Origin: Halichondria panicea
Taxonomy: Eukaryota > Porifera > Demospongiae > Suberitida > Halichondriidae
NCBI RefSeq assembly: GCF_963675165.1
Contig: NC_087389.1
Coordinates: 3,072,001-3,136,000 of the forward strand
Direction of reading: 5' to 3'
DNA length: 64,000 bases
Under the pieces are notes generated by a model. The model had not been told where the DNA came from. It ran no database searches and was given only the letters and a program-made list of their open reading frames with translations. Positions 35,401-43,956 of this stretch are shown here, one piece after another. The translations under genes and the position numbers were made by a program. The stretch's first letter is position 1; each line of letters opens with the position of its first letter.

Positions 35401-38400
35401 CCCCACATGCCTAGCACCTGAACAAGATTTATATAATAATTATAAACAATTATTTCAGAGGTACTATACCGGCAGTTTAAGATTCCTTGCATTCTTTAGA
35501 AAACGATCTAGAATAGATAGAGTATCATCTATTTCCATGGGCTGCAAATTGAGCAACCATCCCTAAAAAACAACGTGGTTGATAACAAGTTATTATACAC
35601 GGTATGTACCAGAGCATACTCCAAAAGGACAGAGGTGTTCTTTTGATGGGCCATTCGAATTGATTCTTGCAGTGCAAAGATGCCTTCTTCCCTACATGAA
35701 GTACATGAACAAAAATTAATTTCTTTGCTACTGCAACGAACTTGTGTCCAAAGTTTCCATGCATCTGAGCCAGTTCCAATGCTTCAACTTCCAGTAGCCT
35801 ATTGCCGTTAACTTTTACGTCACCACCAACCAAAGCACTCTCAACTACCATTACATTTTGTTTTCCTAAAACGTAGGAAAAATCAACTTTAGTCCCACTT
35901 TTGAAGCCTACACCTGAGGTATATAGGGATGAAGCCCACCGTTTATGAACACGACAAAGTTGGCAAAATGATAGCCTTTGATACTCTTGAACACTGCGTC
36001 GAACAAATACACCTTCGAAAGAATTATAATCAGTTTACTAAAGCCATACAAAGCAACACAACTTATCTCACCTAACACACTGTTTTTGAGGTCTCTGTCA
36101 AGTAATCCTGATGAGCTATCGTCATTACCCTCTAATTGTTGGATGAGTAAATCAAACAAGCTCATAAATTCGCATAAGTCACCGGCAACTTCATAAGTGC
36201 TGCAAATTGGGTCACTTCATGTTAGCTGTGGATCAGTTTCACCACTGCTGTTATATCATACCGGTTTAAATATACTTTTTCAAGATGAACATCAATGGTA
36301 CGAAGCCTTTGCTTAATACTTTCCAGGGAGAGTTCCTAGAGTATAATTAATAATGATGAATGATGTTGTTTGTATGCATGTGTACTACAACCAAGATAGT
36401 ACACATGGAGTACGTACTTCTACTTCTTCAAACTATAGCAAGCACAATCACCAGTGCGTCCATAAGTGACATATTGATTGTAAGTACTTTTCTAGGAGGG
36501 GTGGGGGGTGGGGGGGGGGGTGGGATTTTCTCATTTCAGGATTGAATCCCTAAGCACGAATATTGCAGTGATTGACCACGTCCATCTACTTTATTATGTG
36601 TTCAGTATTTTCACTGACTACTACGCACATATAATTATAATTTTAGCTATAAAGATCTCACATTCATTGTACACACAACAAACACACCGCTGCATGTGTT
36701 GCTGTGCACATGCACACCTAGGCATAATTACGTCATGCATAGGAAAGCGCAACTTACTGTGTTTTGCAAGTCATTATGCACAGTAAAATTAATGGGCGTT
36801 GTTTGTGGTTACTATAAATTATAGATCTATCAGGAATATGCTGACTTATAAGTTTTTGTGTCCTCTATAAATCTACCAGAACCTCGATTATCCGACCTTC
36901 CATTATCCGGAACCTCGATTATCCGGCTTGGCAGTTTTCTTGTTATCAGATCAGAAAATGGGCGTGTCCCTCAAACGCGCATGCGCGTTGCAGCTGTTAC
37001 CATGGAAACATGCCTACTTATCGTCTGCGCATGCGCAGACAACCATGTGGCACTTGCAGTTTATCAATAAAGTGGGTGGATCAAGGCGTGGTTTATCTAT
37101 TCGATTATCCGGCCTGCTTCTGGAACCAAGGTGTCCGGATAATCGAGGTTCTACTGTACTCTTATTGTACTGTACATGTATAGAAGATAGGCGCTAGGCT
37201 AGGCTGTGATATAGCACTACAATTCTAGTATAGGCTAGGCTATGTCAAGAGAATCATGTACACTATACAGTAAGGTCTAACAGATCTCTAGCTCTAAGAG
37301 AAAAAGAGTTATAGCTACACTTCTATAACTACAGAACAACGGCTCTCCAGCGCAAATCAACTGAGTACTGCCTAGGCATAACTGCAAGCTATAAACTTCA
37401 GCTAGCAAATTTGATTTTTTTGCTGAATAAATGAATGTGTGCAGTAGTAGACAGACAACGCCCATTTACTGTGCACAATGACAAGCAACTTGCAAAACAC
37501 AGTAAAAGATACGTACACACTCAATCATCATATACAAAGCGGCAAATAATTAAGAGTGGGTTGATGAGTGGTGCGTAGTAAAAGGGTGACCTTGGAGATT
37601 TCCACATGCACACACCTAGGCATAATTATGTTATGAAGGAAAGCACACCTTAAATACGTACACACTCATCATAATTATAAGTGGCAAATAATTAGTGAGT
37701 GTAATTAGTGAGTGGTGCTTAGTAACAGTGACTTTGGAGATTTCCTAAAAATGGGCGTGGTAACCCTTACAAAAATGTGAAGTGCGCTACATGTGTGCTG
37801 CGTGCATAAACGCTACATAAACGTTGCACAGATGCACACTAGTTATGCGCATATCCAGCATTAGTTAGGCATGTATGCACAATGTACAGTGTATGCTGCA
37901 CCTTGGATATTTGGCCACACGTGCAAAACCAGTGCAGGATGAGAGCGAACAGTAGTACACATAATTATGCCACTTGTATATGTACCATACGATTCAAACC
38001 TTCTAGTATACGTGCCACTTGTACGCACTATACAGATTTGAATGCATCATACAACCAGTATACGCATGCTACTTGTATGCACCATACAACCAGTACACAT
38101 GCCACTTGTATGCAACATACGGCCAGTAAAACAATGACGTCACAGCGAACGAAAGTGGATTGAAAAGAAGTACATGATTTTGATTGTTAATTCTGTTAGC
38201 CTGTTATGCTAACAAAAGACTCACAGCCCGCAACAGTGTGGATGACAATCATTTGAACGGAATGAAAGCTGACACTAGCCTATGTAGACAGGCCATGCTC
38301 ATCAATTAATACTAACCTTGGTGAAAGGAAAGAAAATAGCTGCTGCAACCAACCTACAGCTTGAAATACAATGAATACATCAACATACAACAACGGTAAA

Positions 38401-39765
38401 TGCATGGGTAAAGTAGCTAGGTATAAAGAGTCAAGATTCTGCATCAGAAGGTTGTTCCTTGTCACTGTCAGAGATTCAGAGAAGATTGTCTTTGACTCTT
38501 AAATAATCTAACTGTATATATCTAGCTATAATCAATAAGGTTACGGTAAACAGTTTGCTCATGAATATTCATGATTTTCTTATAATGATTTTTGTGAAAC
38601 TATAAATGCCATGAGAGAAGTTTGAAGCACATACATGATAAATATATCGGTGTATCAATCTGTATGACAAGTATCAATCTTCAAAACATCTTCCAGTGGA
38701 AGCTCTGAGCGATCATCAAGTTACTAGAAACAACACAAAACTAGTAGTCATTTTAAACTTCCAAAAACACTTCTAGCTCTGTGTTCTTGGTCTTATATGA
38801 TGCTTCTTACCATTCTGGAGGGCGGGTCGAAGCGTTTTTTTCTTTCCAGGCCAACAAACTCTCACAAAATAATAATATGTAGACTAACTCCACTTAAAAT
38901 GGCGGCCAGAGCCAAGGAAAACAGCCTCTTGTGAGCTTTCAGTAGCCTTTTTTCAAAATATCTCTTCGACCCGCCCTGCATATAGTGAAGCTACAGTAGA
39001 CTGTACCTAAGCTTTACAGTAAAAATGTCTATTTGAGCCATGAAATGACTACTGCGTTTCAGCTGGACTTCCAGCTCATTCTAGCTGGAAAAGATCACTA
39101 GATCTAGCTCATGAATAATTAATGAGTAAACGGTTGACCGTAACCTTAAGAGCTAACCAGCATACACAGTAATCAAACTGCTAAACCTTTTTTGAAAACT
39201 TGCTCACTGACAACTTCCTGATGGGCGTATTTTCGAGGCAAATTAGCCTATGCAGGACATGGGTGTAATCTCGGTAGAGTACGGTAATTTATTGTGTTCT
39301 GCGATTTTGAAGACCGTAACCAGACTATACGGTAGGCTAAAAAGCATGCACGCTCACGACGTTAGAGTGGCCTAATGGTAACACCGTTTTCAATGCCAGC
39401 AAACCACACCCACCAATACCTTGCATGTGAAATACCGGTGCGTGGGAGTTTATCCCTGAAAATTAGCACCCCACGAAAATTTTCTGCTATACGGTAGCTA
39501 TTTATACCTCACATGACAGTCTGAATAATGCACACCTAAATTACCTTATGTTCAGAAATGTCATGAATTCCACACAGCAGTAGTAGAATTACATCCACCT
39601 TGTTGTAGGCACTTTCTTTGAGCTTTGACCACTGGCTTACCAAAAGTAATAAGCTGATCACGCCTGAAGATATGGCACACTTATAACTTTCAGTCTTAGC
39701 TGCAGTGTTCATGATGCGATGTGGAATACAAGAAATCTTATCGAATGTCTCTGGTTCCAAGCTTT
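23070..39765 (-). CDS. ANAPC5: Anaphase-promoting complex subunit 5, 16 exons
   Basis: APC5 is a TPR-repeat scaffold subunit of the APC/C ubiquitin ligase that drives mitotic exit. Exons in order: 39765-39545, 36335-36262, 36199-36072, 36012-35914, 35865-35742, 35691-35610, 35562-35470, 35417-35353, 35240-35112, 30317-30243, 30188-30067, 29501-29439, 29385-29229, 23437-23368, 23318-23247, 23191-23070 (TAA at 23070-23072). Each has GT..AG edges and phases agree except in exon 9. Family hallmarks: RLSFCQL, FALQESIRMAHQ, WEHSKALSEKFAIGSAY, KYGRSMKLL, WLLLAEVFF, LLLGSPKACVDHV and the C-terminal SAHLYQ..VLEKLYRNL. The product would be about 565 residues against about 755 in vertebrates. Exon 9 holds a 2-bp excess, and a central segment before the TPR region is absent. 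The initiator is uncertain: Met at 39712, or an exon further upstream. Confidence 0.9.
23479..23720. mobile_element. Tigger/pogo-type MITE fragment
   Basis: The segment starts TACAGCAGACTCTCATTATC followed by CGGCCACC, matching the element at 53316-53699. The right inverted end is missing. Confidence 0.65.
23750..24106. repeat. Direct duplication about 198 bp apart
   Basis: The block GGCTCAATTTATCGAGAAGA through CCTCTGTTGTGTAGCTATGC to GAGGTATCTATGTGTTAA occurs at about 23752-23884 and 23950-24104. The intervening piece (23888-23935) contains TCAAATCCTGAGGGATGAGG, which is also present next to family D at 24960-25003. Confidence 0.8.
24107..24962 (+). mobile_element. Family-D dispersed repeat, copy 2
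   Basis: The copy starts CTAGTGTTCAAGCTGGCGCT, passes TGCCTCTCGCCATGTTTTTG and the duplicated pair of GTGGCTTACCAGG modules, and ends in a CA tract and CGGCTACGCCTCGAGGCATA. It is the cleanest full-length copy (about 855 bp). It contains GCGCATGCGC at 24509-24518. Confidence 0.8.
25520..26628 (+). mobile_element. Family-J repeat interrupted by family E
   Basis: The outer parts (25520-25760 and 26470-26628) match the uninterrupted copy at 33182-33631: GAGCACTGATCTTACTG, then ACAAAAGAAGACAAAACCTG, and the end GGCCTGGAATCGAGGCTA. Family E (25787-26352) sits between them, giving a clear order of insertion. Confidence 0.75.
25787..26352 (+). mobile_element. Family-E dispersed repeat, copy 2
   Basis: ATTACCCGAGGTGCGCGTGG at the start and GCCGAGGGTTTGCACTTCAG at the end; the body is collinear with 13893-14513. 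Confidence 0.8.
27612..27702. repeat. Imperfect hairpin in ANAPC5 intron
   Basis: GGGGTTTATGACAGTAAACC is mirrored by GGTTTACTGTCATAAACCCC with about 45 bp between. It may be an unusually short foldback element. A related piece (ACAGTTAAACCCC) lies at 28418. Confidence 0.75.
29229..30317 (-). CDS. ANAPC5: ANAPC5 exons 10-13
   Basis: Exons 30317-30243 (GKYGRSMKLLVTARDIL), 30188-30067 (MEEIGFDQAVHLGQFA), 29501-29439 (AALLFAREGILQDTVQ) and 29385-29229 (KCKNLQNWLLLAEVFF..LIKLLLGQLQ) carry the second half of the TPR array. Lengths (75, 122, 63, 157 bp) and phases (0, 2, 2, 0) close perfectly. The 54-bp intron between the first two is very compact, whereas the intron at 29502-30066 carries a MITE (29663-29973). 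No stops or shifts were seen. Confidence 0.9.
29663..29973. mobile_element. TA-flanked MITE, 311 bp
   Basis: CAGTACAACGACCACCTCC at the left and GAAGGTTCCACTG at the right, each flanked by TA (29661-29662, 29974-29975). The CAGT..ACTG ends and TA duplication suggest a pogo/mariner-related non-autonomous element. Confidence 0.65.
30622..30800. mobile_element. Family-A end fragment
   Basis: GGGTTGGAAACGACCGTGCC, then GTGTAAATGGTTGAAATACT and TCGTGGTTGATCG, mirror the right end of the complete copy at 33960-34134. The first bases of the terminus are degraded. Confidence 0.65.
31030..31230. repeat. Family-D variant (also at 45805-46015)
   Basis: The module GGCTGCAATGGCATTCCAAG, AGGCATAACTC..GAA, a short CACAGACACACAAACACA tract and GTACCGTATACCTC is shared with 45805-46015. 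It resembles the last third of family D but with a different tail (GCGTATGTGCACCAAGGCAT). Confidence 0.65.
32099..34134. mobile_element. Family-A element, complete copy of 2.04 kb
   Basis: It begins CATAGTAGGAGGGATTGGAA and ends with the inverted terminus TTCCAATCCCTCTTACTGTT followed by CTATCTATG. The right flank TGTAAAC (34135-34141) pairs with TGTAATTAAAC on the left, a 7-bp duplication with a small later insertion, judged from the intact family-E sequence. It contains a family-J copy and short non-conserved ORFs (99 and 76 codons) but no transposase. Confidence 0.8.
33182..33631 (+). mobile_element. Family-J repeat, uninterrupted copy
   Basis: Collinear with 25520-25760 plus 26470-26628 and ending in the GGCCTGGAATCGAGGCTA motif shared with the 9-bp-duplication MITE at 8121-8720. 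It includes GACGCATGCGCAGAC. Confidence 0.7.
34432..34682. mobile_element. Small element with CAGTGGTGTAGCCAGG end
   Basis: CCAGTGGTGTAGCCAGGATT at the left and CATACGCCACTG at the right form short inverted ends. A similar unit is at 55884-56022, and single ends occur at 9429 and 43345. Such GTGGCGTAGCC-ended elements are frequent in invertebrate genomes. Confidence 0.6.
35112..36335 (-). CDS. ANAPC5: ANAPC5 exons 2-9
   Basis: Eight exons with seven short introns. 36335-36262 reads ELSLESIKQRLR; 36199-36072 DLCEFMSLFDLL; 36012-35914 VFVRRSVQEYQRLSFCQL; 35865-35742 VEALELAQMHGNFGH; 35691-35610 FALQESIRMAHQ; 35562-35470 WLLNLQPMEIDD; 35417-35353 VLGMWGRLQEIK; 35240-35112 AVEMLTLCESDFSD then, two bases out of frame, WEHSKALSEKFAIG. 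Exons 4 and 5 are joined by only about 49 bp, leaving out the region that in other animals links the N-terminal domain to the first TPR. The donor of exon 5 (GTTCGT) is unusual. The 2-bp excess lies at 35193-35198 (plus-strand ACAC). Confidence 0.88.
36874..37158. mobile_element. Tigger/pogo-type MITE, about 285 bp
   Basis: The left end ACCAGAACCTCGATTATCCG and the right end CCGGATAATCGAGGTTCTACTGTA are inverted repeats of the CAGTAGAACCTCGATTATCCG type known from Tigger elements. A second partial left end follows at once. It carries GCGCATGCGC at 36977-36986 and TGCGCATGCGCA at 37026-37037. Confidence 0.8.
38030..38110. repeat. Imperfect tandem repeat, unit about 40 bp
   Basis: GCCACTTGTATGCACCATAC, CAACCAGTA-type units repeat about three times with variation (TGCTACTTGTATGCACC, TGCCACTTGTATGCAAC). 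They give a Thr/His-rich ORF of 93 codons that is not credited. Confidence 0.65.
38115..38290. repeat. Dispersed repeat shared with 10.6 kb
   Basis: AGTAAAACAATGACGTCACA through CTCACAGCCCGCAACAGTGT to TAGACAGGCCATGCTCAT is collinear with 10640-10865. Confidence 0.75.
38536..39148. mobile_element. 613-bp MITE with TAAGGTTACGG ends and a nested MITE
   Basis: TAAGGTTACGGTAAACAGTT at 38536 is mirrored by AACGGTTGACCGTAACCTTA at 39148. TA at both edges suggests a TA duplication. Within it, GGCGGGTCGAAGCG (about 38821) and CTTCGACCCGCC (about 38976) bound a second, nested inverted-repeat unit. Confidence 0.8.
39545..39765 (-). CDS. ANAPC5: ANAPC5 first recognised exon
   Basis: The exon reads SLEPETFDKISCIPHRIMN, then SYKCAISSGVISLLLLVSQW and NKVDVILLLLCGIHDISEHK, ending in phase 0 at GTAATT (39544-39539). 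The SYK..LLLL..LLLL..DI pattern and the continuation into ELSLESIK match the N-terminal helical domain of APC5. The upstream stop (TGA) lies just outside an AG at 39766-39767, so either translation begins at the Met at 39712 or an earlier exon joins here. No polypyrimidine tract precedes the AG, which weakens the second option. Confidence 0.7.
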
Positions 39766-41107
39766 CTATTCAGCCGGACATACCGAAGATATAGGGGCTT
39801 CCCCCCCGATTTCGGGGGCCTAAAATGCTAGGGGATTGTCTAAGTTCACCGTGTTTGATGCACTTCACTTCCTTCATGTGACCCCACCCCTCCATTAGCT
39901 ACATTGTAGCTACTCTGCATCTGAGACCGAGCTAGCTGCATGTATGCTAGTCTCATGGATCAGCCGGACCTGAAGGACCAGCTAGTCTCATGGATCAGTG
40001 ATCCATCAGACTAGCTGCATGCATGGCCGGGCAGTGGACAAAGGGATTATAGCACAAGCACAAGGCCTAGGGGAATTAAATCTACTATGACTTGAGGGAT
40101 AGCTATAGGTTGAAGACCATGATAGTCTCCTATCATCTCATCTCAAGCAAAGTCAAAGGGGCCATCCACTGTTACTTGGTACACGTAGATATTCAATAAG
40201 TGCAATTAAGAAAATAATTATGAGCACTATACAAAATCAAACAAAACATTAGAGGGGGTGAAGGAAGTTAGTTTTTTGTGTGCACAATTCTACAGAGATG
40301 ACAGTCGCCCACTGACTCTTCTGGAATCGTGGACAGATGGAACGGAATAACATCACTATTATGCATTGCTGAAACTCGGCACTTGAATTGTCAGTTTGGT
40401 CATATACTACAAAGAGAAAAAACACGAATATTAGTACATGGTAGTAGGAAATAGGGTATACGCGTACATGCTATGCACACATTACAATAAAAAATGCACT
40501 TCGAGTACAAAGTTGAGCGGTAACTCTCAAGTGTATGATTCGCGACAAGAAAATGTTTGATGGACCCTGACGGTGTGTAACAATGTGTACCCTCTATTTT
40601 GTTTCACTGCCAACAGAAGAATGCCACACTGGTCATCCTATATAATAGTCCAAGGTCTCTATGGGATTATGAGACCCCGAGGGCCCGAGGCTGTAGCGCC
40701 CCCGAGTGCAGCGCTACTAAGGGCCTGAGGTATGATAATCCCATAGTGACCGTTGGACGAGGCCTATAACTGATTTAGAATAGTGCTAAGCAAGCTAGGC
40801 TATATTAACACAAAGAAGACTCTGCAACCAAGAGTTTCTACAAACCTCAAGCAACGTTAAAGCTTCGCTCTGGCTAAGTCTACATAAAAACTCACATTGA
40901 AGGCCGTTTCCATCTCTAGAATCATGCATAGCAAAACTGCTAATAGAACTTAGTAATAGCTCTGCACTAGAGCACTACATGTAGCTATTGTTAGCTGCAA
41001 GAGTGAGATAAAAGCTGCAAAGCTGTACTGTAGAAAAAAAAAATTTTTAATGATGCACTGCATCATGGTTACTATGACTTCAACATAAATCTCCGTAGGT
41101 AAGTACA
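39766..41107. other. Upstream of ANAPC5: no gene seen, one hairpin
   Basis: This should contain the ANAPC5 promoter if the first exon is correct, but I see no convincing core promoter motif. Around 39960-40015 there are short repeats of CTCATGGATCAG. A hairpin lies at 40648-40760, and 40870-41000 is a weak relative of family D. Confidence 0.5.
40648..40760. repeat. GC-rich imperfect hairpin
   Basis: CCAAGGTCTCTATGGGATTA is mirrored by TAATCCCATAGTGACC. The loop side is itself symmetrical (CCGAGGGCCCGAGG, GGGCCTGAGG). It is GC-rich in an AT-rich setting and may be a miniature foldback. Confidence 0.65.
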
Positions 41108-41570
41108 TACCGTAATTGATGTAATCACAGCGCCAGAAAAAATTAATTCCACTTCTGAGTGGCACATCTTTAGAGCACAAAAAATTGCGTTTAGCCCAAG
41201 CTGGCGCCTAAATTATGGTGGCGCTTATGTTCAACAGCTAGAATACAATTTTCAGAGAAAATGGGCGTGGTCTAGCTCTTGCTAGCTGCACCGTTGAGAG
41301 CTGAGTGACTTGTGAAAAACATTCACTATGGGTTAGACAACTGTTTAGAAGTGAAGGAAGTGAAACATACAGTTGATGTCTCAAACAAGCCTTTTTATAA
41401 GCGCCAGAAAAAAACAATTCCAACAACGGTTGGTACTTTTTTAGGACCCAAAAAATTATGCTGATGCTGTAATTATATCAATTACGGTATAATAGACCTT
41501 AAATTATGGTGGCGCTGTAATTATATGGCGCTTAAATTATGGTGGCGCTGTAATTATATCAATTACGGTA
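41108..41570. mobile_element. MITE with triplicated right end
   Basis: TACCGTAATTGATGTAATCA, continuing CAGCGCCAG, is the left end; the inverted right end AATTATATCAATTACGGTA occurs at about 41472-41490 and again at 41552-41570. A third, shorter GGCGCTGTAATTATAT piece lies between. The right-hand unit of about 80 bp has thus been duplicated in tandem. Confidence 0.75.
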
Positions 41571-42060
41571 TAATAGACCTCTGTAGAAGACCTCTACTGA
41601 GGTCTCTAAGTGAAATAAGGGACCTCTCAGTAACCAATCAGATTGCACCATTTGTGACAAGCATTTTCTAAACAGGGGTAAGAGAATACATAAAACGGTA
41701 GCTGCAGAACTAGTGAGTAAAGAATCACAGAATCACAAAAGTTCGAAGAACGATATTTAAGACATTATATGTCATGAAAAATCTATGTAGATAGTTTTAA
41801 TACTTTCCTATCGACAATGACCTATAAAGAATCATATTTAATATTTACATGGCTAAAAGAGCCCTTCAATTTGAAGCTGGGTCTGGGTACCGGGTAGCAA
41901 TATATGCTACCCGCTTAGTACACTTGTACACTACTTGTACACTATAATAATTATAGTAAATGGGCTCTGGATAAAACTTTATCCGGCTACTCAGTACTTG
42001 ACACCACACTCTGTGACTCTCTGCTAGTGATCTTCTACCAGCCTACAAATACTAGTCTAG

Positions 42061-42533
42061 TACCGTATTCACCCGAATTACCGGGACACTCTATTCTAAG
42101 GGACACTTCGGACTTACGTAATTTTTTTCACTCTATATTAAGAAACAACAGGAAATGTAAATATTTTTAGACGTCCCGATTTAATTAGAACGAAAAAGAG
42201 CATGCCCCTAACGTCAGGTCGATAGAGACTCAAAACTCTACTCTATGGCACCGTAATATGTCACTGACAGTTGAAGACACCACTTTGTAGACATGGAACC
42301 CGCATACACAGCTTCTAAACTGTACGAAAGACATTTTAGCTGCAGAGCTAGCCTCGGCCTGGAATTGAGGCCGTGTATGTACCTTAAATGGGGAAATATT
42401 CGTTCTAATTACTACGGGACACTCTAATACAAGGAACACTTCGACTTTAACGTAATTTTTCGTGCTCTATTCCAAGGGACACTGCAAGCCGTAATTATTT
42501 TTTTGTGTCCCGGTAATTCGGGTGAATACGGTA
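42061..42533. mobile_element. 473-bp MITE with ACCGTATTCACCCGAATTAC ends
   Basis: TACCGTATTCACCCGAATTA at 42061 is mirrored by TAATTCGGGTGAATACGGTA ending at 42533; TA borders both ends. Inside, GGGACACT-type modules repeat. It also contains a TAGCCTCGGCCTGGAATTGA motif. Confidence 0.85.
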
Positions 42534-42999
42534 CTACAACATCTACCCTCACAAAAGTGAGCAAGTTCCTCCAGTGAGCAAGGTCCTCCAGCTAGGCGTA
42601 AGCATCCCTCTCGGCTGGCCCAGTGCAGTATGAGACTGTATATTCATTGGTGCTGAATCCAACTAAGTAATAATAATGTAATGTTTGTAATGACGTCACT
42701 GCTTCATATAGCCTTGGCCGCACACGTACACGGGATTCACATTTTCGAAAAAATAATATTTATGGACCCCTTGGCTTAGTCAAATTTAGAGTCCAAATTT
42801 TGTGTACGGTCTGAGTTTTTAAGTTCTGAAAGTAGAACGGAGTTTCTCAGCAAGGAATGGATTCTTCAGGATCCAATATCCATAGGTGAGTCAGTTGATG
42901 CCAAACACAAAGTAGAACAAAATTCTACGTTCATACTCGAGTCAATGAGACTAGCTAGCTAGCTAAGTACACAATCAGATTTACCTGGGTATGGTAGGC
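42534..42999. other. No recognisable feature
   Basis: No conserved ORF, splice structure or repeat boundary was seen here. Confidence 0.4.
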
Positions 43000-43335
43000 T
43001 CATGGCGTACATAGACTCGCAAGCCGTCACTGTTACACGGCGAACAGTACAGAGTAGACTGGTCAAACTCCATGTAGAGACTCGTGCAACGTTTGCCACG
43101 ATATTTGACGCAACTCAAGTGGCTAGATCGATCGCATGCGGTTACCACAAGATCATTGATAGTGACGTAGCACTAGAAAACTCTTTAAGTATCACGTGCA
43201 GTAGACTGATGTCACGAAAACAACAGCCCACTTAGAATGCTGACTGTGCAACACGAGTCTCTACACTGAGTTTGTGACCAGTCTATTGTTGGCCGTGCAA
43301 CAGTGATGGCTTGCGAGTCTACCGAGTACATACGT
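43000..43335. mobile_element. Small foldback element
   Basis: The left arm (about 43005-43095: ACATAGACTCGCAAGCCGTC, then GAGACTCGTGCAAC) is mirrored at about 43240-43330 (GCAACACGAGTCTCTACACT, then GATGGCTTGCGAGTCTACCG). The 77-codon ORF lies in the left arm and loop and is not credited. A run of 17 G follows at about 43360. Confidence 0.7.
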
Positions 43336-43956
43336 ATAAGAATCAGTGGTGTAGGAGCAAGGGGGGGGGGGGGGGGGCAGCCCAGGCAAATGCCTGACCA
43401 ATATTTCTAGCTTATCTTTATAGATGTAGTCTACCAGGAGTCTCTTGTCTACGTTTAGCTAAATTCTATATTCTGCTTTAGTAGCTGCTACAAAAACTGG
43501 CACTATTTAGAATCTTATGACATCACAATCTATGATTTAGTTCATAGTAATAACAAGGGCGTCCCTTTTTTGCCTGACCAATGCTTCTGAGAATGGACTG
43601 AATAAAACATGAAACGTTAAATGTGGGTGGTTTAGATCAAAGATGTTGCCAAGTGATGATTAGTGTGTAACTGTTACAGTACTGTATAACTATGAAAGCA
43701 CCGCAGGTTCTGATGCCTCGGTGGAGATGCCAAAGCTACATAACATAATAGCTTAATTTTATACACATGATGATTAATATGCATGCAGCATGCAAACTCA
43801 AAGAGTGGGTAATGATCGACCAGGATTGTTGTTAACGATGCCAAAGTTCAAGTCTAAAAAGTCTAAAATTAGTGGCTGCCCTCTCCCCGCAGCTACCAAT
43901 AGCTAGCGTTCTAGTACAGAGCTAACTACATGTACTAAATAGTACGGTGGCCCAGA

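Larger units (their letters stand above)
36336..39544. other. ANAPC5 intron 1, filled with repeats
   Basis: This 3.2-kb intron carries a G-homopolymer stretch near 36500, a Tigger-type MITE (36874-37158), imperfect tandem repeats (38030-38110), a dispersed repeat shared with 10.6 kb (38115-38290), a MITE (38536-39148) and a family-F end (about 39440-39495). The stretch 37160-38030 has a diverged direct repeat (GGCATAATTA..CACACTCA..AAGTGGCAAATAATTA near 37500 and 37620) and nothing else. Confidence 0.7.

Noticed and set aside
42950..43240. 77-codon ORF at 43002
   Set aside because: It lies in the arm and loop of a small inverted repeat and shows no domain.
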